From Nemophila menziesii (taxonomy: Eukaryota; Streptophyta; Magnoliopsida; Boraginales; Hydrophyllaceae), in NCBI GenBank assembly GCA_029959085.1, contig JARWIR010000051.1:1054001-1118000 (forward strand): 64,000 nucleotides of DNA, read 5' to 3'. The notes below the pieces were generated by a model that was given only the letters and a program-made list of their open reading frames with translations, was not told where the DNA came from and ran no database searches. How positions within the stretch are numbered: the stretch's first letter is position 1; the number at the start of each line of letters is the position of its first letter. Of this stretch, positions 10,372 to 20,607 are shown piece by piece. Position numbers and translations under genes: made by a program.

Positions 10372-13300
10372 ATGGAAGGCCAAACAAGTTTTTCATCAAT
10401 TGCTCCGCCGGTGTTTGATGGAGAAAACTATCAAATCTGGGCAGTTCGTATGGAGACTTATTTGAGTGCTTTAGATCTTTGGGATGTTATGGAAGAAGAT
10501 GTAGAAATTCCTGTACTACAAGAAAATCCAACCATTGCACAGATAAAATTTCATAATGAAAAGAAAGCAAAAAAGGCAAAAGCAAAAGAATGTCTATTTG
10601 CAGCAGTCTCGCAAAGTATCATGATACGTATCATGACTCTTAAGACAGCAAAAGAGATTTGGGATTCTCTCAAGAAAGAATATGAAGGAAATGAGAAAAT
10701 TCGTGGAATGCAAGTGTTAAATTTGATACGTGATTTTGAATTACAAAAGATGAAGAAGGGTGAGTCAATTAAAGAATATTCTGATAGGTTGATAAACATT
10801 GCAAACCGAATCAGATTACTTGGTTCATCTCTTCCAGAATCAAGGATTGTTGAAAAAATTCTGGTAACATTGCCAGAACAATTTGAAGCCACAATTACAT
10901 CCTTAGAAAACACTAAGGATATGTCAAAAATCACTCTTATCGAATTGTTAAATTCTCTACAAGCACAAGAGCAACGTAGAGCGATGAGACATGAGGGTGA
11001 ACTTGAGGGAGCATTGACTGCAAAGTTTCAAGGTTCTGAAACTAAAAAAAGTCAAGAGGGAAGGCGTAATTATAATCCTTGTTCTCATTGTAAGAAGAAA
11101 GGGCACCCACCATTTAAGTGTTGGAGAAGGCCGGATGCCCAGTGTTCCAAATGCAATGAGATGGGACATGAAGCAGTTATATGCAAAACCTTAAAATGTT
11201 CAAAATGCAACAAGATGGGACATGATGCAATCATATGCAAAACAAAAAATCAACAATATGATGCTAATGCCCAAATTGCTGATGAAGATGAAGAGGATCA
11301 ATTATTTGTTGCAAAATGTTTTTCAAGCATTGAATCAAAAGAAGCTTGGCTCATTGATAGTGGTTGTACTAACCACATGACATATGACAAAGAGTTGTTT
11401 AAAGAATTAAGGAGCACCAACAAATCAAAAGTTCGAATTGGTAATGGAGATTACATAGATGTCAAAGGAAAAGGTACAATTGCAATTTCTAGTTTCTTTG
11501 GTACAAAGTATATTTCTGATGTGTTGTATGTTCCTGAAATCAACCAAAACTTGTTGAGTGTTGGACAATTAATTGAAAAGGGTTATAAGGTTGTGTTTGA
11601 TGATAAATGTTGTTTGATTAAAGATGCTTTTGGAAAAGACATGTTTTCAGTAAAAATGAAAGGAAAAAGTTTTGTTCTCGATCCGCAAAAAAAGGAACAT
11701 AGTGCTTTTGTTGTCAAGGAGAATGTTACAAAGTTATGGCACAAAAGGCTTGGTCATTATCATAGTCAAGGAATTCTCCAGATGAAATCCAAAATGATGG
11801 CCAACGATCTCCCAGAACTTGATGACAACATCGCTAGTTGTAAAGCATGTCAGTTTGGAAAACAAAGCAAGAAACCATTTCCAAAAGTACAAAGGCGAGC
11901 ATCAAGGAAATTGCAACTAATTCATACCGATATAGCAGGGCCTCAAAGAACACCTTCTCTGAATGGTAGTCTTTATTATGCTATATTTATTGATGATTTT
12001 ACTCGTATGTGTTGGATCTATTTTTTGAAGCACAAGTCAGAAGTGGGGGAAGTGTTTTTCAAATTTAAATCCAGAGTTGAAAATGAGAGTGGTTGCAAAA
12101 TTCAAACAGTCAGATCTGACAATGGAAAAGAGTACACATGCGAATCATTTGATAAGTTCTGTGAGGAAGCTGGTATTCAACACCAATTGACTTCTCCATA
12201 CAGTCCTCAACAAAATGGAGTAAGTGAGAGGCGAAACAGGTTTATATTGGAGATGACGCGTTGTATGCTACATGAGAAAAATCTTCCAAAACATTTTTGG
12301 GCAGAAGCCGCGAATACTGCAGTATTTTTGCAAAATCGACTTCTTACAAGGGCAGTCATTGATAAAACACCTTTTGAAGCATGGTATGGCTATAAACCAT
12401 CTCTAAAATTTCTTAAGGTATTTGGATGTTTGTGTTTTTCTCATGTTCCTCAAGTTAAAAGGGACAAGCTAGACAAAAGAGCACTTCCTGGGATCTTCAT
12501 TGGTTATAGTTCAGTTTCAAAAGCTTATAAAATTTTTCAGCCACAATTTGGAAAAATTGTTACAAGCAGAGATGTGAACTTTATGGAGGAAGAAGAATGG
12601 AATTGGAATAGTGAAGATAACATTAATTCAAAAGTGTCAAATACCAAGTTTCAAGAACAAAGCATGGATGATCAGGAAAATGAAACAATTGATGATATTC
12701 CTGTAAGAGGCACAAGGTTACTTTCTGAAATTTATCAACGTTGCAACATTGCTGTATGTGAACCTGGAAATTATGAAGAAGCCAAGACAAATGAGAATTG
12801 GCTAGCCGCAATGAAGGAGGAGTTGTTCATGATTGAAAAAAATAAAACATGGGAGTTGGTAGATAAACCTCAAGATAGGAAGGTCATTGGGGTTAAATGG
12901 GTTTTCAGGACCAAACTCAATGCCGATGGATCAATCAACAAGCATAAAGCTAGGCTTGTGGTTAAAGGGTATGCACAGATATTTGGTGTGGACTATTCTG
13001 ACACCTTTGCCCCAGTTGCTAGACTTGACACCATCAGGATGTTGCTTGCTTTTGCTGCACAAATGAATTGGAAACTATATCAGTTAGATGTCAAGTCGGC
13101 TTTTTTGAATGGTATTCTGCAGGAGGAGATTTATGTAGAACAACCAGAAGGCTTTGTAAAAGATGGAGAAGAAGATAAGGTCTATCTTCTCAAAAAGGCA
13201 CTTTATGGGTTAAAACAAGCCCCAAGAGCATGGTACAGTAAAATTGATGAACACTTGCTCAGTTTGGGTTTTTCTAAAAGTCCTTTAGAATCAACATTAT

Positions 13301-14286
13301 ATGTCAAGAAAGATGAAGGGGGAATTCTTATAATCTCGTTATATGTGGATGATCTTCTTGTCACTGGAAATAACACAAGTCTTGTGGAGAATTTCAAGAA
13401 AGAAATAATGAAAGCATTTGAGATGACAGACCTTGGGTTGATGAGCTTCTTTCTGGGAATGGAAATAAAACAAGGTGAATATGAAGTTTTTATTTGTCAA
13501 AAGAAATATGCAAAGGAGATTCTAAAGAAGTTTTGTCTTGAAGAATGCAAAGAAATGAACACTCCCATGAACCAGAAGGAGAAACTTTGCAAAGAGGATG
13601 GAGCGGAAAAGATAGATGAAATATACTATAGGAGTCTAATTGGTTGTTTAATGTATCTAACAGCCACTCGACCGGACATTTTAAATGCAGTGAGTATTTT
13701 ATCTCGATTCATGCATTGTCCCAGTGAAATGCATCTAAAAGCTGCAAAAAGAGTAATTCGCTATGTAAAAGGAACTTGTGATTTTGGAATTAAATTCACA
13801 AAAGGAAAATCCTTCACACTGGTTGGTTACTCAGATAGTGATTGGGGAGGATGTTTTGATGATATGAAAAGCACATCAGGATATTGTTTCACTTTCGGTT
13901 CAGGTGTTTTCTGTTGGGGTTCGAAGAAACAAGATACAGTTGCTCAATCAACTGCAGAAGCAGAATTTGTGGCTGCAACTTCCGCTGTAAATCAAGCTTT
14001 ATGGTTGAGAAAAATATTGTTTGATCTTAATTTTGAGCAAAAAGAAGAGACAAAAATATTTGTTGATAATCAAGCTGCCATTGCTATCTCTCACAATCCG
14101 GTATTCCATGGAAAAACTAAGCATTTCAACATAAAGCTGTTTTTCTTAAGAGATGTGCAAAAGGATGGAGATATTGTTCTTCTCTACTGCAACACTGACA
14201 ATCAAATTGCAGATATCTTTACCAAGCCATTGCCTGTCACAAAGTTTGAGTTTCTACGCAGTAAGCTTGGAGTTTGCAGTTCCTAA
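10372..14286 (+). CDS. Copia Gag-Pol polyprotein, 1304 aa
   Basis: A single ORF encodes everything the element needs for its cytoplasmic particle and nuclear integration. Order: DUF4219/UBN2-type Gag (about 1-230); three CCHC zinc knuckles at 237-289, the last two nearly identical; protease DSGC (D329); GAG-pre-integrase (LWHKRLGH near 450). The integrase core has D520, D583 and E619 (DD35E spacing). The reverse transcriptase has YVDD at 991-994, and RNase H has D1155 in SDSDWGG and the STAEAEF motif. No stop or frameshift is present. Gag and Pol share one frame, as is usual for plant copia elements. Confidence 0.95.
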   Translation: MEGQTSFSSIAPPVFDGENYQIWAVRMETYLSALDLWDVMEEDVEIPVLQENPTIAQIKFHNEKKAKKAKAKECLFAAVSQSIMIRIMTLKTAKEIWDSLKKEYEGNEKIRGMQVLNLIRDFELQKMKKGESIKEYSDRLINIANRIRLLGSSLPESRIVEKILVTLPEQFEATITSLENTKDMSKITLIELLNSLQAQEQRRAMRHEGELEGALTAKFQGSETKKSQEGRRNYNPCSHCKKKGHPPFKCWRRPDAQCSKCNEMGHEAVICKTLKCSKCNKMGHDAIICKTKNQQYDANAQIADEDEEDQLFVAKCFSSIESKEAWLIDSGCTNHMTYDKELFKELRSTNKSKVRIGNGDYIDVKGKGTIAISSFFGTKYISDVLYVPEINQNLLSVGQLIEKGYKVVFDDKCCLIKDAFGKDMFSVKMKGKSFVLDPQKKEHSAFVVKENVTKLWHKRLGHYHSQGILQMKSKMMANDLPELDDNIASCKACQFGKQSKKPFPKVQRRASRKLQLIHTDIAGPQRTPSLNGSLYYAIFIDDFTRMCWIYFLKHKSEVGEVFFKFKSRVENESGCKIQTVRSDNGKEYTCESFDKFCEEAGIQHQLTSPYSPQQNGVSERRNRFILEMTRCMLHEKNLPKHFWAEAANTAVFLQNRLLTRAVIDKTPFEAWYGYKPSLKFLKVFGCLCFSHVPQVKRDKLDKRALPGIFIGYSSVSKAYKIFQPQFGKIVTSRDVNFMEEEEWNWNSEDNINSKVSNTKFQEQSMDDQENETIDDIPVRGTRLLSEIYQRCNIAVCEPGNYEEAKTNENWLAAMKEELFMIEKNKTWELVDKPQDRKVIGVKWVFRTKLNADGSINKHKARLVVKGYAQIFGVDYSDTFAPVARLDTIRMLLAFAAQMNWKLYQLDVKSAFLNGILQEEIYVEQPEGFVKDGEEDKVYLLKKALYGLKQAPRAWYSKIDEHLLSLGFSKSPLESTLYVKKDEGGILIISLYVDDLLVTGNNTSLVENFKKEIMKAFEMTDLGLMSFFLGMEIKQGEYEVFICQKKYAKEILKKFCLEECKEMNTPMNQKEKLCKEDGAEKIDEIYYRSLIGCLMYLTATRPDILNAVSILSRFMHCPSEMHLKAAKRVIRYVKGTCDFGIKFTKGKSFTLVGYSDSDWGGCFDDMKSTSGYCFTFGSGVFCWGSKKQDTVAQSTAEAEFVAATSAVNQALWLRKILFDLNFEQKEETKIFVDNQAAIAISHNPVFHGKTKHFNIKLFFLRDVQKDGDIVLLYCNTDNQIADIFTKPLPVTKFEFLRSKLGVCSS

Positions 14287-14289
14287 AAC

Positions 14290-14298
14290 AAGGAGGAG
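14290..14298 (+). promoter_or_regulatory. Polypurine tract of the copia element
   Basis: AAGGAGGAG directly abuts the 3' LTR and would prime plus-strand DNA synthesis. Confidence 0.85.
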
Positions 14299-14478
14299 TG
14301 TTGAAATAAGTGTTTAGGACTGTAGTTTAAATATTCAAATGTTTAAACATTCAAATTATATAGCCGTTAGCAGTTATTAGATTGGCAGTTACATTTAGGT
14401 TTTATAAATACTGATGTCTGTAACATTCTATTTATCAGATCAATAAATATTGTTTTCTTATCCTTCTATATTACAACA
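14299..14478 (+). repeat. Copia 3' LTR
   Basis: 180 bp, 179 of them identical to the 5' LTR; the single change is at 14348. Followed by TSD AACCC at 14479-14483. Confidence 0.95.
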
Positions 14479-14483
14479 AACCC

Positions 14484-14717
14484 TAATGAACTGTTGAAAG
14501 TTTGTTTACAAATCTTCACAAATAGGATGCTTTAATAATTATCTAATGTCACTTGGGCTGTTGGTCTGGAATAGGAAACGATTAGGAGATTCCACTATCC
14601 GACATTGATCAGTTGAGCTCACCCTACCACACACATTGGCTGTTCAAAAAATTTATGAAATGATATTAAACAATCATGAATGGTTGGCTCATATTCTGGT
14701 ATTTAAATATAGCAAAA
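14484..14717. other. Unassigned flank between the copia and LINE insertions
   Basis: Continues the sequence interrupted by the copia insertion. No gene, repeat or motif recognised. Confidence 0.4.
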
Positions 14718-14746
14718 AATATATTCTTTTTTTTTTTACATTTGGA

Positions 14747-14760
14747 GGTGCCTAGGCACC
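14747..14760 (-). other. Palindromic hairpin in the LINE 3' UTR
   Basis: GGTGCCTAGGCACC is a perfect 14-bp palindrome. It lies on the minus strand 9-10 nt before the poly-A tail (CACC TCCAAATGT A...). Many plant L1 families keep a 3' stem-loop that their own RT recognises, so I infer that role. Confidence 0.65.
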
Positions 14761-14774
14761 AGAAATAAAGACAA

Positions 14775-17700
14775 TTATCCTATCCCTAATCTACTTAATC
14801 TAGAAGACAAGTCGAAAAAACTAAGCGAATTTCGATGAACGAGCGTTGCCCCGTGTCTAGCTTCCTTTGCAAGCTTGTCCACCTTACTGTTGAGCTTCCT
14901 ATTAATGTGCTGGAATGTGATTTGCCCGAGCTCCTCAGCAATATGGATAATCTTGCGCAGGATGGGTTGGATATTCCAACGCGCTGCTGACACCTGCTTC
15001 ATACCTTGAATAACCTCAAGGTTATCAGAATATATAACGATTTTCTTTCTTGGAAAATTTGCCCCTATCTGTGCTGCTTTGAGAACCGCATTAGCTTCCC
15101 CTTCCAAGGCAGAGTTGCAATCAATGTCGTAGCTTTGTTCGAATGATGTATTACTGTTGTTGTTTACTCCTATGATTGCTACCCCGGTTGGCTCCCATTT
15201 GTTGTTAAACGAGGCATCACAAAAGAATGTCAAATCTTGACTTTGCTCCTCCCTGATTTTGTCAATGCTTTCTTCTTTTGCTCTCTTAAAACCGTTGTAG
15301 TTTTCCGCTGTCCAATTTATTCCATGGATTTCTTGCATTAATTTTTTTGAAGCGATGTTTATTCCTGTGCCACATACTGAAACCCCCTCATGTATTGCTT
15401 TCATCTTTGCTTTCCAAATGTTCCAAAGGTTGATCATAATGAAGTCTCGTACTATATTTTCTTCCCATCCTCCCTTTGTAAAAGTTTCGATGATTTTTAA
15501 GAACCAATTCTCTATTCTCCCCTCCCAATTGTCTTGAATTCTTATTTGTAGTATCGATCCAGCCCAGATATCTTTGCACATATTGCATTGGAGAAGTAGA
15601 TGTTCTACATCTTCATAGCTGTGGTTACACCATAAACAGTTTGTAGCATCCGCACATTTTCTCTTATATAGGTTGTCTCTGGTCGGTATCGCATTGTTGA
15701 CTATTCTCCACATAAATAATTTTTTTTTTTGGGATGTTGGAACTCCAAATCGTCTTCCAGATGTGTGAGTCTTGCATTGCCTTGGTTCTCATTGTTGTTG
15801 CCTTGTTCATAATTTGCTCTTCTGTTATAACCTTGTATCCCGTTTTTGTATTGAAAGTGCCATCTTTTGATAACGGCCATATTAGTTTATCCTTGTTATC
15901 TATATCTTTAATCTTCGTCTTTTTTATAAGATGTATGATAAGCTCGGGAAATAGGTCATCTAATTTCTCTGAATCCCATTCATATTTGTCTTCCTTCATT
16001 AGTTCGTTAACTTTTGTAATAGTAGTGCCTTCTGGTTTTTCTAGTTTCCAATCAGTATCTATCCATTTATCTTCCCATATATTCGTATCTTTACCATCTC
16101 CTATCATCTTTATTCCATGTTTTTTTATAAAATCTCTACCTTCTATGATACTTGCCCAACTCCATGTTATGCTTTGTCTGAGTTTTCAATTCATTAGACT
16201 AGACTTATTGAAATAAATACCTTTGAGTAATCTTGCCGCTAGATTATTAGGGTTGTTCATTAATATCCAAGCTTGAGCTGCTAGTACTACCGTATTCATC
16301 TTTTTAAAATCTTTGAAACCTAGTCCTCCTATTAATTTGCTCACTGCGATTTTTTCCCACGCGACCCAATGTATCCTGTTTCTTTCACGTGAACTCCACC
16401 AAAAGTTAGATATAGCTGATATAAGTTTATTACAAAAGGTAATAGGAAAAGAGAAAATAGACATGTAGTAATTCGAAATTGCTTGGAGAATGGCTTTAAT
16501 AAGTACTTCCTTGCCCCCTTCTGAGAGTAATTTTGCTTTCCATCCTTCTGTGTTTTTGAAAACTCTTTTTTCTATCCATTCTAGGGATTCCACCTTTGAT
16601 CTTTTGTGGCATAGTGGAATCCCTAGGTAGTATCCTAAATCTTCCGTTTCTGTGATATTCATTATTGTAGTTATCTCTTCTTTCATCTCCTTTGGTGTTT
16701 CTTTACTGAAGATAATGGCTGATTTATGTAAGTTGATTTGTTGTCCTGATCCCGCACAATAGATATCCAAACATTCCTTAAAACGTTCAATATTCATGTC
16801 ATCTAGTTCTAGAAAGAACAGAGAGTCATCTGTGAATAAAAGGTGGGAAATCGTCGGGCAGTTTCTATTTATTCTTATGCCTTTGATCATCTTTTCGTTA
16901 ATATAATGGTCGCTAATACTAATAAGGGATTCTGTCATAATAGAGAAAAGAAAAGGAGATAGGGGGTCCCCTTGTCTGAGGCCCCTACCTGGTTTAAAGT
17001 TCTCTAGTCTTTCTCCATTCAAATTAATGTTAAACGAGACAGAAGTGATACAGTTTTCCATCCATTTAATCCAAGTTTCACAAAAACCTAATTTAATTAA
17101 CACTTTAAAAAGAAAATCCCATCTTACCTGATCATACGCTTTTGCCATATCGATTTTTATTGCTGCCATGTGCTTTTTGTTCTTCCGTTTTCTACTCATA
17201 AAAAAAGATATTTCTTGCGCTATAACAATATTATCCTGAATAGCCCTACCTTTAATGAGCGCCGATTGCGTAGGTGATATAATAATGTTCATAATATCCC
17301 TTAATCGGTTAGAAAGAATCTTAGTAATTATTTTATAGATAAAATTAACACAAGAAATCGGCCTAAAGTCTCTTAAGTTCTCTTGAGTAATACCTTTTGG
17401 AATCAGGGTGATAAGCGTGTCATTAATCGTCTCAACTGAACAATTGTTCTTAAAGAAATCCTCAATAATACGTATAACATCAACCTTAATTATTTCCCAA
17501 AATTCTTTATAAAACTTACCGTTAAGTCCATCTGGTCCTGGTGCTTTTGAGGCCGACAATTCCCTAATTGCTCTTTCTATTTCTTCCGTTGTTGGTTTTT
17601 TCGTTAATTCCCCATTCATGTCATTCGTGACTCGAGGTTTTATAAATTCAATCGTCTTCTGCATATCATCTTCTATACCGATATTATCTTTAAATAAATC

Positions 17701-18904
17701 TTTATAAAAGTTTTGGAAACAATTTTTAATGTTTTCTGAGTCATTTGTCCATTCACCGTTCCTGTCTTTTATTCTGGTTATTCGATTTTGTTTCCTACGC
17801 TTAATAGTGGCCAAATGGATGAATTTGGTGTTTTTATCCCCGTATGTGAGCCAGTTTTGTCTTGCTCTATCACACCAATATTTTTCTTCTTTCTCGTACT
17901 CTATCTTAATTCGTTCTTTAATATCGTTCTCTTCTTTAGAAGTATCTCTACCATCATTTGTTTTATTAATTTTTATCATTTTTTCTTGGAGGGTCTTTAT
18001 TGTTTTTTCATGATTCCTAAAATTTTTCGAACTCCACTTAGTTAATTTTGTTTTGGTAAATTCTCTTTTCTTTATAAAATTCGGTACAGATATTATATCA
18101 TGGGGAATTTTCCAACTAGTGTCAATAATTTCTTTGCAATTATTATTATCTAACCATCTACTTTCAAATTTAAGATGTTTTTTTCCCTATTTTCATATTT
18201 ATATCAAAATAAAGAAGTAGGGGGGAGTGATCCAACCCTATAGCAGGAGGGATGTAAATTTGTGATCTTGGGAATTTCTCCATCCATTCGTAAGTTTCCA
18301 TTCCTCGATCTATCTTTGTCTTTACGTGCTTATCGCCTTCCATCCTGTTAGACCAAGTAAAGAAACATCCATTAGATTTAATTTCAAAAAGAGCATTACT
18401 AGAAGTAAAGTCAATAAATTCTCTAATATGGTGCATATTAGCGGGATTTTTGCTTTGCTTTTCATCTATGTTGAGGATATCATTGAAATCCCCTAGTATC
18501 ATCCAGGGATCTTTGATTTCTTTACTCCATTTTGAAATATCATTCCATATATTCTTTCTTTCATTAAAATCATTAGGAGCATGAATGAAAACCATAAAGT
18601 ACGAAAATGAAGGATCATTAATGCTAACAATAACAAAATAAGAGCATGAAAAAACAACTTCAAGACGCACGTAGGCGTGCCACAGAATGAGAAACCCTCC
18701 AGAATGAAAAGCATTCCCAGTGGGTTCGACCAAAAAAGAGTTCTCGTAATCAAAACGCCTAACAATGTCATGTGAGTCAGCTTCTCTTAACATAGTTTCA
18801 CAAAACACAACCACCCCAGGACGAAATTGTGCCAATAACGAGCTAATTCTAGTTAATGTCAAGGGAGCTCGTATTCCCTGGACATTCCAGAAGAGTGTCG
18901 TCAT
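14775..18904 (-). pseudogene. LINE ORF2 (endonuclease, RT, zf-RVT, RNase H), disrupted
   Basis: The APE-type endonuclease runs from the ATG at 18904 (MTTLFWNVQGI) through GDFND and GLDHSPLLL to 18170. RT is at 17979-16186, with KAPGPDG, IDMAKAYDQVRWDF, GLRQGDPLSP and the catalytic box FTDD where FADD is usual. The zinc finger CLWCN...HLLLQC is near 15640-15590. RNase H lies at 15240-14820 with CDASFN, EGEAN, YSDN and KVDKLAKEA. Breaks: a one-base change in the A7 run near 18178, a TGA at 16186-16188, and a one-base change in the A11 run near 15720. Both frame changes sit in homopolymers. Confidence 0.9.
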
Positions 18905-20580
18905 TTATAATTCGCGGCTTTAATGGAGTAGCCGCCTCCTTTCCCTTTGTCTCCCTGTTCTGACTCATCTTCTTTAGCATCTGTATATTTGGAGATTATA
19001 TCATTGTCCTCTTCTCCTCCTTCATAATATTTCCCTAAATAATTTTTACTTTTTCCAAAGCTTCCTTTATCTTCTTCCTTCGGTTCGAATTGTAAGTCAT
19101 AGTCGTCTATCGTTCTTGAAATATTTTCTATGTTGTTTTTCGCCTCCTTAGCCTTGTGGGTTGAAAAGTCTTTCTTGTTTGTTTTTGGCCTCCATGATTG
19201 TCCATCGATCTTCGTACCATCTTCATTGCTTTGATTTTCAAAATGAATCCATAAATAAACAACGATCTTCCTGAAACTTATCCCGTTATCCTTAACATAT
19301 CTTATCTCTTTATTATTGTTGCTGCCCATTTTATAATTTTTCCACATCCGTTTAAGTCCTCCGGTATAAGTATTCACTTTCGCAGTAAACTGTTGGTGAC
19401 ACAGCTGGCCATCGATCTCCATATGTGATATTTTGCAAAAGTAATTGAGTACGCACCATTTATTGGCAAAGTTGAGCCTCAAATTCTCCCATATCTCCAT
19501 TATATCTTCATTACTATAAACTTTATAAGCTTCATAATTTTCCTCTGCCTCCTCATTCTCTGTTTCCTTGTCATGAACATCGTTGGACTCAGCACAATCC
19601 CAGGTAATTATCCACCCATGTGAGTTATTCCCTATTCGTTTCCTTTGTATTATTCCAGACTCCATTTGAAACTTCATCCAATTTTTAGTTTGTACTTCCC
19701 AATTGTAATGTGTTCCTTCCAAGCACATGTACCCCCACCTCAGCTTTCTCCTAGTTCTGCACATGTCCCTATTTTCAGTTTTGACTTTCCAATTGTAATT
19801 TGTCTCTTTCAAGAGCCTATACCCCCACCTCACCATTCTTCTAGTACTACACCTCTCAAGTTCCCATAGCCAAAAAACAACTTTTTTCATGTTAAACTTC
19901 TGTGTCCATCCTTCTTTACTGCTATTTGTAAAAAGTATTCCTCTACAATCGTTGTTCATCTTATTTTGAGCACTCCTCACCAAGCCCCATTTCAAATCAC
20001 AGATTAACACCCAATTGGTCTCCATGTCATCTCCGTTCTTCATATTTCCTCCTACCACACCAAACCATATCTCATTGAAACATTTACCTCTCACAAATCC
20101 CCATCTGGTCTTCCAATTAGAGGCCCCACGGTTCCGATCAATGCTAAAATTAAGAGTATTCATATTGAGAGTTCTCGTTTTCCTATTCAATTCCCGATTC
20201 CAATTGGGATGTGTAAAGTGAAACTGTATCATCTCAGAGTCCAGAATTTCTCGTTGTAAGTCACGGCCAATCTTGTAACAATCATCAAAGAGAAGCAAAC
20301 AAACCTCAAAACTAACCTTAATCAACCCTCTCTCTGTATTTCGAAATTGACTCTCCATTAATATACCCATCGACGCTATTGAGAGGAGGTACCCGTCTCC
20401 ATCTGTTGAGAGGCCTATTAAAAAGAAACCCCGCCGTCTCGTAAGAAATAGAAACCCTAGAAATAGCCTAAAATCGCCTGTAGTTGAAGGAGTACTGTGT
20501 GTTTTTCCAATGCCAGCAAGCCCGTAATTATCTATAACTTGTACACGAAGAAGATGAAACAGAGACCAAACCCGATCCAA
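18901..20580 (-). CDS. LINE ORF1 protein, up to 559 aa
   Basis: It is open throughout. The first in-frame ATG is at 20580, but a start at the internal MGILMES (about residue 72) may be the real one. It encodes a basic Trp-rich protein with repeated WG blocks (TRWGFVRG, LKWGLVRS, VRWGYRLLKE, LRWGYMCLEG). The last two belong to a tandem duplication of about 37 residues around 19700-19830. A Lys/Glu-rich C-terminus follows. In plant LINEs ORF1 is the RNA-binding chaperone that packages the element RNA; no RRM or zinc knuckle is evident here. Its stop codon overlaps the ORF2 start as ATGA. Confidence 0.8.
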   Translation of the reverse strand: MDRVWSLFHLLRVQVIDNYGLAGIGKTHSTPSTTGDFRLFLGFLFLTRRRGFFLIGLSTDGDGYLLSIASMGILMESQFRNTERGLIKVSFEVCLLLFDDCYKIGRDLQREILDSEMIQFHFTHPNWNRELNRKTRTLNMNTLNFSIDRNRGASNWKTRWGFVRGKCFNEIWFGVVGGNMKNGDDMETNWVLICDLKWGLVRSAQNKMNNDCRGILFTNSSKEGWTQKFNMKKVVFWLWELERCSTRRMVRWGYRLLKETNYNWKVKTENRDMCRTRRKLRWGYMCLEGTHYNWEVQTKNWMKFQMESGIIQRKRIGNNSHGWIITWDCAESNDVHDKETENEEAEENYEAYKVYSNEDIMEIWENLRLNFANKWCVLNYFCKISHMEIDGQLCHQQFTAKVNTYTGGLKRMWKNYKMGSNNNKEIRYVKDNGISFRKIVVYLWIHFENQSNEDGTKIDGQSWRPKTNKKDFSTHKAKEAKNNIENISRTIDDYDLQFEPKEEDKGSFGKSKNYLGKYYEGGEEDNDIISKYTDAKEDESEQGDKGKGGGYSIKAANYK

Positions 20581-20607
20581 AATCAGTGTAACCCTAATAT
20601 ATTCTTT

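Larger units (their letters stand above)
10148..14478 (+). mobile_element. Young, apparently complete Ty1/copia LTR retrotransposon
   Basis: Two 180-bp LTRs (TGTTG...CAACA) at 10148-10327 and 14299-14478 differ at one base (T at 10197, C at 14348). The target duplication AACCC flanks both sides (10143-10147 and 14479-14483). A primer site and a purine-rich tract sit just inside the LTRs, and one uninterrupted ORF lies between them. All known structural requirements for movement are visible, so it may be recently active. It sits next to the PDS fragment. Confidence 0.95.
14718..20607 (-). mobile_element. Full-length L1-type LINE on the minus strand, with 12-bp TSD
   Basis: The 12-bp direct repeat AATATATTCTTT occurs at 14718-14729 and 20596-20607 on either side of the element. 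The element runs from about 20595 (5' end, AGGGTTACACTG on minus) to a poly-A tail written as T at 14727-14737. Inside are ORF1, endonuclease, RT, zinc finger and RNase H in correct order. Insertions are usually 5'-truncated, so a full-length copy is informative. ORF2 carries two single-base length changes in A-runs and one stop, so this copy looks inactive. Confidence 0.9.

Noticed and set aside
10551..13397. Minus-strand ORFs inside the copia element
   Set aside because: Shadows of the intact 1304-codon plus-strand ORF.
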